Made by a program: the position numbers and the translations under genes
The notes under the pieces: generated by a model
Seen by the model: only the letters and a program-made list of their open reading frames with translations
Database searches by the model: none
What the model was told of the DNA's origin: nothing
Assembly: GCA_019245575.1 (NCBI GenBank)
Contig: JAFARE010000019.1
Coordinates: forward strand, 1-45,338
Length of the DNA stretch: 45,338 bases
Source of the DNA: Candidatus Dormiibacterota bacterium
GTDB lineage: Bacteria; Chloroflexota; Dormibacteria; Aeolococcales; Aeolococcaceae
Direction of reading: 5' to 3'
In this document: piece after piece, positions 1 to 9,396 of the stretch
Position numbering within the stretch: position 1 is the first letter of the stretch
How the letters are laid out: each line of letters starts with the position of its first letter

Positions 1-2
1 AT

Positions 3-188
3 CCCGCCTCGTGCGCCGGCGGCATGGACGCGCTGCGTCAGGTGATCAGCGCCACCGCGCCGGTGACCGCCGAGAGCCCGCGGGCCGGTGACGGCGGCCG
101 GCCCTGCGACCTGGCACACGCCGTCGAGGTGCTGGCGCACAACACCGAGCTGGCTGCCGCATCAGGTGGCGGCATTCGCTCCCCGTAG
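3..188 (+). CDS. C-terminal fragment, possibly Gfo/Idh/MocA-family oxidoreductase
   Basis: An open frame enters from the left edge and ends at TAG. The visible 61 residues include a Gly/Asp-rich stretch followed by DLAHAVEVLAHNTELAAAS and a short basic end. This resembles the last helix of Gfo/Idh/MocA dehydrogenases, in which a 'D-hydrophobic-AL-VL-A---SA--G' helix closes the protein. The match is by eye and short, so the family is tentative. The start and cofactor-binding domain lie outside the window. An internal ATG at 24 could make a tiny protein, but nothing supports that reading. Confidence 0.4.
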   Translation, partial: PASCAGGMDALRQVISATAPVTAESPRAGDGGRPCDLAHAVEVLAHNTELAAASGGGIRSP

Positions 189-227
189 CGACATGCAGTT
201 GTCGCTGCCGCGGTCAACACTGTCGAT

Positions 228-1130
228 GTGAACGGAAAGCAGCGGTACCACCTGATGTCGTCGGTCCTCGCCGTCCTCTGTGAGATCGAGCGCGAGGGCG
301 CGTACGTGATCTTTGAAAACGCCGACCGGCCGGACGAGTACGTCCAGGTGAGTCACCGCGGCGCCGACGGTCTGCTCGCGGAGGTCGGCTCACGCGAGTG
401 GGCTGAGCCGACACATCCGCTGTCCGACGTCGCGCGCTCAGCGCTGGAGGTGCTGCGTTTCACCGGCGGAGGGCCGGAACGCAACTACGTGAACCAAGCA
501 CTCCCGACCGAGCCGGGTGGCGCCGCGCGCACCCTCGCCGGCGCGCTCGACGCAGCGTATTCACGGCGCGGGCCGGACCTGGTGGTGAAGACCAACGCAG
601 CGGAGGTCGAGTCGTGGCTGCGGGAGCAAGGCCTGTGGATTCAGCAACCTACGGCGTTGCCCGTGGCTGAGCCGCTGCAGCAGAACATGATCCGCGCGGC
701 GCTGAGAGCACACGGGTGGCGCATCTTCCACGACGAGAGCGGCGAGGGCTTCATGACCTGGTGGGGCTGGGACACGTCGCTCGGAATGGGCCTGCACATG
801 CACGTCGACGTCTGCGGGAATGCGCCGTGGCGCGTGCTGGCCATCGTGGGGATCGGCGATCGTCCGATCCCGGAGGCCGAGCGCCCTCGCATGCTCGAGC
901 TCATCAACACCTGGCACGAGGACAGGCGATGGCCGTGTGTCTCCCTGGCGCGTCAGGAAGGGGAAGACTCTTCGTGGCTGCACTTCGGCTGGTCGCTCCC
1001 GGCCGGCGCCGGAGTGACCCAGGGCCTGGTGAACGACACCATTGGTGCTGTCGCCGACAGCGCGCTCGACTTCCTGCGGTGGCTGAACCCGCAGCGACGC
1101 ACGTCCGACGCTCCGCAGATGGCCGGCTGA
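228..1130 (+). CDS. TY-Chap / YbjN domain protein
   Basis: A 300-residue soluble protein with no signal peptide or membrane segment. Residues about 8-125 look like a TY-Chap N-terminal domain (YVQVSHRGADGLLAEVGSR, then an LRF turn). Residues about 150-288 look like a YbjN/TY-Chap peptide-binding fold, with the typical block MLELINTWHEDRRWP followed by a Gly-Val strand and a long C-terminal helix. These domains are related to type III secretion chaperones; in actinobacteria they occur as free proteins of unknown role, presumably binding peptides. The start is GTG; the ATG two bases earlier is in another frame. The next gene begins 64 bases downstream and need not be functionally linked. Domain assignment is from motif recognition only. 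Confidence 0.75.
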   Translation: MNGKQRYHLMSSVLAVLCEIEREGAYVIFENADRPDEYVQVSHRGADGLLAEVGSREWAEPTHPLSDVARSALEVLRFTGGGPERNYVNQALPTEPGGAARTLAGALDAAYSRRGPDLVVKTNAAEVESWLREQGLWIQQPTALPVAEPLQQNMIRAALRAHGWRIFHDESGEGFMTWWGWDTSLGMGLHMHVDVCGNAPWRVLAIVGIGDRPIPEAERPRMLELINTWHEDRRWPCVSLARQEGEDSSWLHFGWSLPAGAGVTQGLVNDTIGAVADSALDFLRWLNPQRRTSDAPQMAG

Positions 1131-1194
1131 TGACTGCCCGCTGACACGCGGTCCGCTGCGGCGTCACCGGCTGCGCAACAATGCCCGCGACGGC

Positions 1195-4100
1195 ATGACC
1201 TGTCCCAGCTGCGGTGGCGCAATCCCGGCAGGCGCGAACTTCTGCCCGCTGTGCGGTGCGCGCCTGGGTCGCGCCTGCCCCAACTGCGGCACGCCGGCGG
1301 AACCGAGCCACGCGTTCTGTCTCAACTGCGGCGCCTCCTTGCAGACCGGCGAGCCGGCCACGGCACGCACCCCGCCCGCTCCGGCTCCGCTGCCCACACG
1401 GGCCGGTTCCGCCGCCACATCGGTCGTCGCCGAGCGCCGCCTCGTGTCGATCCTCTTCGTCGACCTGGTCGGGTTCACCACGCTGAGCGAGCGCCGCGAT
1501 GCCGAAGAGGTTCGCGAGCTCCTCACGCGGTACTTCGACACCGCGCGCATCGTGATCACGCGCTACGGCGGCACCGTGGAGAAGTTCATCGGCGACGCCG
1601 TGATGGCCCTGTGGGGCGCGCCCACAGCGCACGAGAACGACGCCGAGCTCTGTGTGCGGACCGCGCTCGAGCTCATCAGCGCCGTGGCCGCGCTTGGCGC
1701 CGAGGTGGGACATGACGACCTGCGCGCCCGGGCGGGCGTGGTCACGGGCGAGGTCGCAGTGACGGTGGGCGCCGTGGGTCAGGGACTCGTCGCCGGCGAT
1801 GCGGTCAACACCGCGTCACGCATCCAATCCGCCGCGCAGCCCGGCGAAGTGCTCGTGGACGACAGCACGCGTCGAGCCTCTGAGCTGGCCATCACCTACG
1901 ACAGCGCCGGTTCCCACGAGCTCAAGGGCAAGGCGGAGCCGGTTGTGCTGTGGCGCGCGCAGCGCGTGGTCGGCGGGCGCGGCGGGGCCCAGCGCACCGT
2001 CGGCCTGGAAGGTCCGTTCGTGGGGCGCGACCGCGAGCTGCGTCTGGCGAAGGACCTCTTCCATGCGACGGACGAGGAGCGGCGCGGCAGGCTGGTTTCC
2101 ATCACCGGCATCGCCGGCATCGGCAAGTCACGGCTCAGCTGGGAGTTCGAGAAGTACGCCGACGGACTCGCCGACACGGTGTACTGGCATCGCGGGCGCT
2201 GCCTCTCGTACGGCGAGGGCGTCACGTACTGGGCGCTCGCGGAGATGGTGCGGCGTCGCGCCGACATCGTCGAGGCGGAAGCGTCCACGTCCGCGACGCA
2301 GAAGCTGCGCGCCTGCCTCGCCGAGCACGTGCGGGACGCGGAAGAGCGCGAGTGGCTCGAGCCACGCCTGGCAACGCTGCTGGGCCTCGAGGAAGGTGGG
2401 CCAAGCGACCGCGTCGACCTGTTCGCCGCGTGGCGCGTGTTCTTCGAGCGTCTTGCTGAGAAGCAATCGACAGTCCTGGTCTTCGAGGAGATGCAGTGGG
2501 CGGACTCGAGTCTCGTCGAGTTCATCGAGTACCTGATGGACTGGTCGCGTCACCTGCCGCTCTTCGTCATGACGCTGGCGAGGCCGGAGTTCACCGAGCG
2601 CTTCCCCACATGGGGCGCGGGCAAGCGCAGCTTCCACGCGATGCACCTGGAGCCGCTCGCGCCATCGGCCATGGACGACCTGCTCACCGGTCTCGTGCCG
2701 GGTCTGCCCGCGGGTCTGCGCGCGCAGATCCGTGAGCGCGCCGAGGGCATCCCGCTATATGCAGTCGAGACCGTGCGGATGCTGCTCGACCGCGGCACGC
2801 TGCAGCGCGAGGGGAACCGCTACGTTCTGACCGGCGCCGTCGGCGACCTGGCCGTGCCCGAGACACTGCAGGCGCTCATCGCCGCGCGTCTCGACGCGCT
2901 CACGCCATCGGAGCGCGAGGTGATGCAGACCGCGGCCATCCTCGGTCACACGTTCAACCCGGAGCGCCTCGCGGCGCTCATCGGCCGCGGCGAGAGTGAG
3001 ACGCGCGAGCTGCTCGACGGCCTCGTGCAGAAGGAGTTGCTCAGCCTGCAGGTCGATCCGCGATCGCCCGAGCGCGGCCAGTACGGATTCCTGCAGGCGC
3101 TGGTGCAGCGTGTCGCCTACGAGACGCTGTCGCGTCACGAGCGCAAGAAGCGCCACCTCGAAGCGGCGCGGCAGCTCGAGTCGACGTGGGGCGGGGAGAC
3201 GGACGAGATCGTGGAAGTGGTTGCCGCGCATTACCTCGATGCGTATCGCGCGGGTCCCAACGACGATGATGCGGACGACATTCGGCGCAGCGGCGTGCGC
3301 ATGCTCATGCGCGCCGGCGAGCGCGCCGCGTCGCTGGGCGCAGCGGACGAGGCGCAGCGCCACTTCACCAACGCGGCGGAGCTCGTCGAGGACGACGGCG
3401 AACGCGCCGGGCTGATCGCGCGCGCCGGCGACATGGCGGTGGACGCGGGCCGCAACGAAAAGGCGCTGGAACTCTGGGAGGAGGCGCGAGGCCTGCACTC
3501 CGCCTCGGGTGACGTGCAGGGAACCGCGCGCGTCACTGCCCGCATCGGCGGAGTCATGTTCCTCTTGGGCCAGCCGCGCGAGGCACTGGAGCGGATGAAC
3601 GCCTCGTATGCGGTGCTCCGAGAGGCCGGTGATAGCGTCGAGCTGGGCTCGCTCGCGCAGCAGATGGCGCGCATGCAGTACTTCCTAGGCGAGACGGACA
3701 AGGCCGCCGAGCTCATCGACATCGCGCTCGACATCGCCGAGGGCTTGCGCCAGCAGGACCTGGTGTGCGACGCGCTCACCACCAAGGCGATCGTGGTCGG
3801 TGATCGCGGCCATCACAACGAGGCGCAGGCGCTGCTGCGGCACGGCGTTGCGGTGGCCCTGGAGAATCAGTTCTACGCGATCGCCCTGCGCGCTCAATTC
3901 AACCTCCTCGGTGAGCTGACGCTCTCCGACCGTGTGAGCGTCGCGCTGGCCGTCGGCGATGAGGGCGTGGAGCTGGCCCGGCGCCGCGGTCAGCGCCAGT
4001 GGGAATGGACGATCCAGGCTGGCAGGATGGATCTCCTTCACACGGTGGGCCGTTGGGACGACGCCCTCGCCACCGGCCGTGAGCTCCCCGACATCCGCGA

Positions 4101-4773
4101 GCAGCGCAGCAACGTGATCGTCGGATTGCTGCTGACACAGGTGTACATCCACATCGCGCGCGGCGACCTGAGCAGCGCTGACGCGGTGCTCGACGCCGCG
4201 GTATGGCTCAAGGACTCCGACGACCTGCAGTCGCGCACCGGGTACGCGTCGGCGGAAGCAGCGGTGCTCCTCGCCCGGGGCGACCAGCGCAGCGCGCTGC
4301 ATGCCGGCCGCATCGTCATCGAGCACTTCCTCAACGACTCGACGTCGGTCAGTGAGGCGCTCCATGCCGCGACCGTCGCCGCCCTCGCTCTTGGTGATGC
4401 CGAGTCGCTGCGCTGGATGCTCGAGAAGTCGGACGCTCAGGGCTCCGCGCGCAAGAGCCGCCGTGTCTCGGCCCACATCGACACGGCCCGCGCGGCGCTC
4501 GCTCTGGTCGAGGGAGACGCCGAGAGTGCGGACGCTGCGTACGCGTCCGCGGAACGCACGCTGACAGCCCTGGAGTGCGCGCCCGACCTCGCCCGCTGCC
4601 GGCTCATCTGGGCCGAATCGCTGGCCGCGCGAGGCGCTGCTGCTGAGGCGGAAGCGCTCCTCGACCAGGCCGACCCCGAGTTGGAGCGTCTGGGCGCCAC
4701 CACGTGGATCCGCAGTGCCGGCGCGGTCCGCGCTCGGATTGCCGCACCGTCGGCTGTGCAAGCGCCCGCCTGA
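1195..4773 (+). CDS. Zinc-ribbon / class III adenylate cyclase / AAA-type ATPase / TPR regulator
   Basis: A 1192-residue cytoplasmic multidomain protein. Residues 1-50 hold two CxxC...CxxC zinc ribbons (C3, C6, C17, C20; C28, C31, C42, C45). Residues 80-260 are a class III nucleotidyl cyclase with every catalytic position visible: metal Asp90 and Asp134, adenine-selecting Lys129 and Asp202, and transition-state Asn205 and Arg209. It should therefore make cAMP. Residues 272-680 form a STAND/AAA ATPase with Walker A GIAGIGKS at 305-312 and a Walker B followed by the WADSS sensor. In Walker B the usual Glu-Asp is Glu-Glu (VFEEMQWAD). The last 500 residues are Ala/Glu/Leu-rich helical repeats of the TPR type. 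This architecture is common in high-GC soil bacteria. The ligand is unknown; the TPR/ATPase half presumably senses a partner and gates cAMP synthesis. Confidence 0.93.
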   Translation: MTCPSCGGAIPAGANFCPLCGARLGRACPNCGTPAEPSHAFCLNCGASLQTGEPATARTPPAPAPLPTRAGSAATSVVAERRLVSILFVDLVGFTTLSERRDAEEVRELLTRYFDTARIVITRYGGTVEKFIGDAVMALWGAPTAHENDAELCVRTALELISAVAALGAEVGHDDLRARAGVVTGEVAVTVGAVGQGLVAGDAVNTASRIQSAAQPGEVLVDDSTRRASELAITYDSAGSHELKGKAEPVVLWRAQRVVGGRGGAQRTVGLEGPFVGRDRELRLAKDLFHATDEERRGRLVSITGIAGIGKSRLSWEFEKYADGLADTVYWHRGRCLSYGEGVTYWALAEMVRRRADIVEAEASTSATQKLRACLAEHVRDAEEREWLEPRLATLLGLEEGGPSDRVDLFAAWRVFFERLAEKQSTVLVFEEMQWADSSLVEFIEYLMDWSRHLPLFVMTLARPEFTERFPTWGAGKRSFHAMHLEPLAPSAMDDLLTGLVPGLPAGLRAQIRERAEGIPLYAVETVRMLLDRGTLQREGNRYVLTGAVGDLAVPETLQALIAARLDALTPSEREVMQTAAILGHTFNPERLAALIGRGESETRELLDGLVQKELLSLQVDPRSPERGQYGFLQALVQRVAYETLSRHERKKRHLEAARQLESTWGGETDEIVEVVAAHYLDAYRAGPNDDDADDIRRSGVRMLMRAGERAASLGAADEAQRHFTNAAELVEDDGERAGLIARAGDMAVDAGRNEKALELWEEARGLHSASGDVQGTARVTARIGGVMFLLGQPREALERMNASYAVLREAGDSVELGSLAQQMARMQYFLGETDKAAELIDIALDIAEGLRQQDLVCDALTTKAIVVGDRGHHNEAQALLRHGVAVALENQFYAIALRAQFNLLGELTLSDRVSVALAVGDEGVELARRRGQRQWEWTIQAGRMDLLHTVGRWDDALATGRELPDIREQRSNVIVGLLLTQVYIHIARGDLSSADAVLDAAVWLKDSDDLQSRTGYASAEAAVLLARGDQRSALHAGRIVIEHFLNDSTSVSEALHAATVAALALGDAESLRWMLEKSDAQGSARKSRRVSAHIDTARAALALVEGDAESADAAYASAERTLTALECAPDLARCRLIWAESLAARGAAAEAEALLDQADPELERLGATTWIRSAGAVRARIAAPSAVQAPA

Positions 4774-4794
4774 ACGCCGTAGCGTGTCGCCGCG

Positions 4795-5640
4795 ATGATT
4801 GACGAGCGTCCGCTCGACGGAAGGGTCGCGATCGTCACCGGCTCGAGCCGGGGCATCGGCCGCGCCATGGCGCTGCGCCTCGCGCGCGAGGGCGCGAGCG
4901 TGGTGGTCACGGGCAAATCCGAGGAGGGGACGGAGCGCCTGCCGGGGAGCATTCACACGGTGCGGCAGGAGATCGAGGACGGGGGCGGCACCGCGATCGC
5001 GGTGCGCGTTGATGTGCGTCGGGACGAGGAGGTCGAGGCGATGGTCAACGCGACCATCGAGCGTTTCGGCCGGCTCGACATCCTGGTGAACAACGCGGGC
5101 GCGATGTGGTGGCAGCCGGTGCTGCAAACGCCGCCGAAGCGCTACGACCTGATGTGGCAGATCAACGTGCGCGCCGCCTACCTGTGCGCGTACTACGCGC
5201 TGCCGCACATGATCGACCGGCACTGGGGCCACATCATCAACTGCTCACCGCCCATCGGCACCGAGGCGAATCCCGGCTACGTCGCGTACATGACAACCAA
5301 GATGGGCATGACGCGAATGGCGATCGGCATCGCCAGCGAGTACGAGCGCGAGGGCATCGCCAGCAACTCGCTCTGGCCCGTCACCATCATCGAAAGCCTG
5401 GCGAGCATCAACTGGGGGCTGTCAGATCGCTCGCAGTGGCGCTCGCCGGAGATCCTGTGTGACGCGATGATGGAGATCCTGCGCACGGAGCCACCGTCGC
5501 TGACGGGACAGCAGCTTCTCGACGAGCCATTCCTTCGCGAGCGCGGCTGGACACAGGAACAGCTCGACTCGTACTGGCTGGAGGGCAAGCCGCCGGACCA
5601 CCCGACCTACATCGACGGGCGGGCCGGCGCGTCCATGTGA
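4795..5640 (+). CDS. Short-chain dehydrogenase/reductase, HSDL2-like clade
   Basis: A classical NAD(P)-binding SDR of 281 residues. It has the Rossmann motif TGSSRGIG (15-22), the NNAG motif (99-102), and catalytic Ser151, Tyr165 and Lys169 (YMTTK). The CSPPIG segment and the later LWPV block, in place of the usual PG-V-T loop, are typical of the HSDL2 (hydroxysteroid dehydrogenase-like 2) group. The substrate is probably a lipid or acyl-CoA-derived ketone or alcohol. That is family inference; the SCP2 domain of animal HSDL2 is absent. A TAGCGT box ends 9 bases before the ATG, which would give an almost leaderless mRNA. The stop overlaps the GTG of the ABC ATPase, so the two are translationally coupled. 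Confidence 0.9.
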   Translation: MIDERPLDGRVAIVTGSSRGIGRAMALRLAREGASVVVTGKSEEGTERLPGSIHTVRQEIEDGGGTAIAVRVDVRRDEEVEAMVNATIERFGRLDILVNNAGAMWWQPVLQTPPKRYDLMWQINVRAAYLCAYYALPHMIDRHWGHIINCSPPIGTEANPGYVAYMTTKMGMTRMAIGIASEYEREGIASNSLWPVTIIESLASINWGLSDRSQWRSPEILCDAMMEILRTEPPSLTGQQLLDEPFLRERGWTQEQLDSYWLEGKPPDHPTYIDGRAGASM

Positions 5641-6569
5641 CCGGCTCCGGCGAGGTCGCGATACGCGCCGAGGGCCTGACCAAGGACTACGGCAGCGGCC
5701 GCGGGCTCTTCGGCCTCGACCTCGTCGTCCACCGCGGTGAGACGTTCGGGTACCTCGGGCCCAACGGCGCCGGCAAGTCCACCACCATCCGCCTGCTGAT
5801 GGGGATGATCCAGGCGACCCGCGGCCGTGCGTCGATCTTCGGGCTCGACTGCCGACGCGATGCGGTCGAGGTGAAGCGCCATGTCGGCTACGTTCCCGGA
5901 GATGTCCCCCAGTTCGGCGGCCTGCGCGGCAGCGAGGTGGTGAGCTACGTCGGGGCGATGCGCGGCGGCGTGGACTCCGCGCGCGTGCGCGAGCTGTGCG
6001 AAGCGTTCGACCTCGACCTGCACCGCAAGTTTCGCGAGTACTCGCGAGGCAACAAGCAGAAGCTCGCCCTGGTGCTGGCGTTGATGAACCGCCCTGAGCT
6101 GCTCATCCTCGACGAGCCGACGAGTGGATTGGATCCGCTCAACCAGCAGACGTTCCAAGAGCTCGTGCGGCAGGCGACGCGCGACGGCGCGACCGCGTTT
6201 CTGTCCTCGCACGTGCTCTCCGAGGTCGAGCACATCTGCACCCGGGTCGGCATCATCCGTGAGGGACACCTTGTGGGTGATCGCACCCTCGAGGAGCTGC
6301 ACGAGCTGCGCTTCCACACGGTCGAGGCCGAGTTCACCGGCCCGGTACCGGAGGAGGCGGTGCGCTCCGCAGCCGGGGTCGGCGATGTGCGCGTCGAGGG
6401 GAGCAGGCTCACGTGCACCGTGCACGGTGAGTTCGCGCCATTGCTCGATGCGTTGCGCCAGGGCCACGCGGTCAACCTGGTGAGCACCGAGCCGTCACTC
6501 GAGTCGATCTTCCTTGCTTACTACCGCGGCACACAGCCGGACGACGCCGCCACCTCTGCCACCACGTGA
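5637..6569 (+). CDS. ABC transporter ATP-binding protein (ABC-2 exporter type)
   Basis: A 310-residue nucleotide-binding subunit. Walker A is GPNGAGKS (41-48), the signature is the degenerate YSRGNKQK (135-142) usual in the CcmA/DrrA-like ABC-2 family, Walker B is LLILDEPTSGLD (155-166), and an H-loop SSHVLSEVEH follows. The last 80 residues form the regulatory tail common to drug and lipid exporters. It should drive ATP-dependent export with the permease encoded directly downstream. The GTG start overlaps the SDR stop by four bases (GTGA), and its own stop shares one base with the permease ATG, so all three genes probably form one transcript. The substrate cannot be read from the sequence. 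Confidence 0.95.
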   Translation: MTGSGEVAIRAEGLTKDYGSGRGLFGLDLVVHRGETFGYLGPNGAGKSTTIRLLMGMIQATRGRASIFGLDCRRDAVEVKRHVGYVPGDVPQFGGLRGSEVVSYVGAMRGGVDSARVRELCEAFDLDLHRKFREYSRGNKQKLALVLALMNRPELLILDEPTSGLDPLNQQTFQELVRQATRDGATAFLSSHVLSEVEHICTRVGIIREGHLVGDRTLEELHELRFHTVEAEFTGPVPEEAVRSAAGVGDVRVEGSRLTCTVHGEFAPLLDALRQGHAVNLVSTEPSLESIFLAYYRGTQPDDAATSATT

Positions 6570-8185
6570 TGCCGCCGCGGCTCCTGCTGCGCCAGCAGCG
6601 CGTCGGCCCGATCGCGATGTCGTACTTCGCGATCGCGTACAGCCTGATCAACAGCGCGGGATTCCCCCTGATCGCCGGCAAGACCGCCGCTGCGCAGGCC
6701 GCGTTCGGCACGCAGATGCAGGCGCTCGCGGCGCAGATCACCTGGTTGCTGCCGCTGCCGCAGAACCCCGGCACGCTGGGAGGCTTCGTACAGTGGCGCG
6801 CGTACGGCTTCCTCGCCATCGTCTTTCCCGCGTGGGCGCTCCTCAGCGCCGCGGGAGCGACGCGCGGCGATGAGGGGAAGGGGTTGGTGGAGACGTGGCT
6901 CGCGTCCGGCCTTTCGCGCACCCGGTACCTGACTGCGAGGGGAGCGGCGTTCGCATGCGTCAGCGGCCTCGCGCTGGGCGCGGGCGGCATCGCCACGTGG
7001 ATCGGCGGCATCGTCGGCTCGTCACCGCTGGACCCCGCGCGCGTCCTTGAGTCGAGCATCTCGCTCTGGGCGCTGACGCTGTCCTGCTACGGCATCGCGC
7101 TGCTGCTGAGCCAGCAGACGCTGACGTACCGCAGCGCTGCGGGCGCCAGCGCGTGCGTGCTGCTCGTCCTGTTCCTGCTCGACAGCCTGCAGCGGTCGGT
7201 CTCGCCCTCGCCACTGGTGGGCCGGTTCTCGGTGTTCAGCCTGAACGACCGCACGACCGCGCTGGCGCCGAGCGGCCAATTCGATGTCGCTGCGGTGCTG
7301 ATCCTCCTTGCGGTCGCACTGGTGACCGGGACCGCGGCCGCGCTCGCGTTTCAGCGCCGCGACCTGGAGGCGGGCCTGGTGCGCGTGCGACGTCACGCCC
7401 GCACCGCGCATGCGCCGGCGCGCAACGTGCTTCTCGGCATCCCGATCCTGCGCGGCCTCTGGCAACGGCGGCTCTCCGTGGCCGCGTGGACAGCCGGCGC
7501 CTCGGCGCTGGCCGCATTCATCGTCGCGATCATCAACGGCGCCGCGGGCCTGTTCACCAAGACGCCGTCGCTGCAGCCGTTCCTGCGCGGGCTCGGCGGC
7601 GAGGTGCACGTCGCGCTGCTCGGCCTCATCTGGTTCGCTTTGGCGCAAACGCTGCTGTCCATCCTGGCCATAACTTACGTGTGGCGCTGGGCCGACGAGG
7701 ACACCAACGGCATGCTCGAGCTGCAGCTTTCGCAGCCGGTGAGCCGCGTTTCGGTCACGTTCGAGCGAGCGGCGGAGCTGCTGGTGACGCTGGTCGTGGT
7801 GACCTTCGTCTCCTCGCTGGTGGTGATGCTCGTCGCCTCTGCGAATCACATCACCGTCGGCGCCGGCAGCATGCTGCTCGCCACGGTTCTGCTGATTCCC
7901 TTCGCGCTCACGTTCGCCGCCGTGGGAGCGGTGCTGGCCGGATTCCGGCCACGGCTGGCGGTCGGCGTGCCGGCGACGGTGTCGATCGCGTCGTACCTGC
8001 TCTTCCAGCTGGCGCCCGCATTTCGCTGGCCGGCGTGGGTGGCCGACCTGTCTGTCTTCCAGCTCTACGGGACGCCGCTGGTGCAACCCGTGTTCGTGGG
8101 CGGGCTCGTCGCGATGCTCGTGGTCGTCATCGCCGGGTTCAGCGTCGCCGGTGGCCTCATGCTGCGGCGCGAGGTCGGCGCTTAG
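6569..8185 (+). CDS. ABC transporter permease, two-halved ABC-2 type
   Basis: A polytopic membrane protein of 538 residues with about twelve hydrophobic segments in two halves joined by a basic cytoplasmic linker (RRDLEAGLVRVRRHARTAHA). The first half carries a cytoplasmic loop with GDEGKGLVETWLASGLSRTRY, and the second has the equivalent DEDTNGMLELQLSQPVSR. This internal repeat shows a fused duplication, as in the large permeases of 'polyketide antibiotic' type exporters. It pairs with the ATPase upstream. ATG 6569 overlaps the ATPase stop; GTG one codon earlier is equally possible. No binding protein is encoded nearby, which agrees with export rather than import. Confidence 0.9.
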   Translation: MPPRLLLRQQRVGPIAMSYFAIAYSLINSAGFPLIAGKTAAAQAAFGTQMQALAAQITWLLPLPQNPGTLGGFVQWRAYGFLAIVFPAWALLSAAGATRGDEGKGLVETWLASGLSRTRYLTARGAAFACVSGLALGAGGIATWIGGIVGSSPLDPARVLESSISLWALTLSCYGIALLLSQQTLTYRSAAGASACVLLVLFLLDSLQRSVSPSPLVGRFSVFSLNDRTTALAPSGQFDVAAVLILLAVALVTGTAAALAFQRRDLEAGLVRVRRHARTAHAPARNVLLGIPILRGLWQRRLSVAAWTAGASALAAFIVAIINGAAGLFTKTPSLQPFLRGLGGEVHVALLGLIWFALAQTLLSILAITYVWRWADEDTNGMLELQLSQPVSRVSVTFERAAELLVTLVVVTFVSSLVVMLVASANHITVGAGSMLLATVLLIPFALTFAAVGAVLAGFRPRLAVGVPATVSIASYLLFQLAPAFRWPAWVADLSVFQLYGTPLVQPVFVGGLVAMLVVVIAGFSVAGGLMLRREVGA

Positions 8186-8245
8186 GGCAGGCGTGTACGC
8201 CGGCGGAGGCGCGGCGGGGCGGCGGTCGCGCGCAACGGTGCGCCT

Positions 8246-9388
8246 ATGATCGAGGCGGTGAGCCCATCTCTCCCGCCCACGGCGACCGTGCGCAAGGCCG
8301 TCGCCGCGGGCGCCCTGGGAGCGGGCGCCATTCTCTCGCTGCGCGCGTTCCTTCGTCCGGATGCGAAGGCCGAGCGGCGCCTCATCGACTGGGAGGTCGT
8401 GCGCGCCGTCGCGGTCGAGCGCTGCGGCGAGCCGCCGCGCGGGCTGGCGCGGGAGAAGCGCGAGCGCCTCGGCGTGGCCTACGACGCGATGGCGGCGGAG
8501 CTGGCGCCGCTGCTGGGGGAGGTCGCCGACCGCGTGCCCTTCACCGTGCCGCCGTTCACGGCACTGGACCGGCACGGCTGGATCGACGTGAACATCACCA
8601 TCGTCCAGCGCCTGCTCGACCCCGTCGAGCAGCTGCGCGCGCAGATCCCTGAGTCGGCGGTCACGGCGCTGAGCCGGCGCATGATGGACCGCTACGTCGG
8701 CGAGCTGTTCGGGTTGATGTCACGCCGCGTTCTCGGCCAGTACGACCCGGTGCTCAGCCTTGCAGCCGCTGATGCCGGCGCGCACGGCGAGCCGGCGCTC
8801 TACCTGGTTGAGCCGAATGTCGCGCTGGTGCAGCGCAAGGAGCGGCTCGACGGCGACCCGCTGCGACGCTGGCTCATCCTGCACGAGCTGACCCACGCAT
8901 GGCAGTTCGGTGAGCACCCCTGGTTGCGCGAGCACATCATCTCGATGCTGCAGGAGATGCTCGCCAGCGGGCTTGCGGTCGACAAGATGTCGATGCTGCG
9001 CTCGCGCGACCTGCTGCAGCGCCTGCCCGACACCGTGCGCACACAGCTGCGCGTGGTGTCGCACGTGCAGGCGATCATGAGCGTGCTCGAGGGGTACAGC
9101 AACTTCGTCATGCACCGCGTGGGCCGCAACCACGTGCCCGACGCCGACTCGCTCGAGGCGGCGCTGCAGCACCGCCGCCAGCAGCGCACGCTGTTGGAGC
9201 GCCTGGTGTTCGCGCTCACCGGCCTCGAGATGAAGCTGCGCCAGTACGAGGTGGGCGAACGCTTCTGCGAGGCGGTCGTGCAGCGCGCCGACCTGGCCAC
9301 GCTCAACCGCGTCTGGGAAGACCACACCGCGATGCCCTCGATGGATGAGCTGAAGAACCCGGAGCGCTGGCTGGCGCGGATGCGCTGA
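8246..9388 (+). CDS. Zinc-dependent metalloprotease-like protein, DUF2342 family
   Basis: A 380-residue protein with a gluzincin-type HELTH motif at 213-217 (LHELTHAWQF), followed by long amphipathic helices. The N-terminal hydrophobic stretch about 18-36 could anchor it weakly. The sequence fits the DUF2342 / 'coenzyme F420 biosynthesis-associated' zincin family known mainly from Actinobacteria. That family is predicted to bind zinc, but no substrate is established. The overall length is normal for the family. It lies 8 bases before the AtuA-like gene on the same strand and 60 bases after the ABC permease. No F420 biosynthesis gene lies in the window, so the family name should not be read as a function here. 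Confidence 0.85.
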   Translation: MIEAVSPSLPPTATVRKAVAAGALGAGAILSLRAFLRPDAKAERRLIDWEVVRAVAVERCGEPPRGLAREKRERLGVAYDAMAAELAPLLGEVADRVPFTVPPFTALDRHGWIDVNITIVQRLLDPVEQLRAQIPESAVTALSRRMMDRYVGELFGLMSRRVLGQYDPVLSLAAADAGAHGEPALYLVEPNVALVQRKERLDGDPLRRWLILHELTHAWQFGEHPWLREHIISMLQEMLASGLAVDKMSMLRSRDLLQRLPDTVRTQLRVVSHVQAIMSVLEGYSNFVMHRVGRNHVPDADSLEAALQHRRQQRTLLERLVFALTGLEMKLRQYEVGERFCEAVVQRADLATLNRVWEDHTAMPSMDELKNPERWLARMR

Positions 9389-9396
9389 GGCGCGTC

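Noticed and set aside
3685..5232. 515-codon open frame on the minus strand
   Set aside because: It lies antisense to the cyclase and SDR genes, is rich in Arg/His/Val and has no motif. In DNA this GC-rich, antisense frames stay open by codon bias.
7022..8575. 517-codon minus-strand frame across the ABC permease and metalloprotease
   Set aside because: Composition (Arg, His, Gln) is that of a GC-rich shadow, and the + strand genes have clear families.
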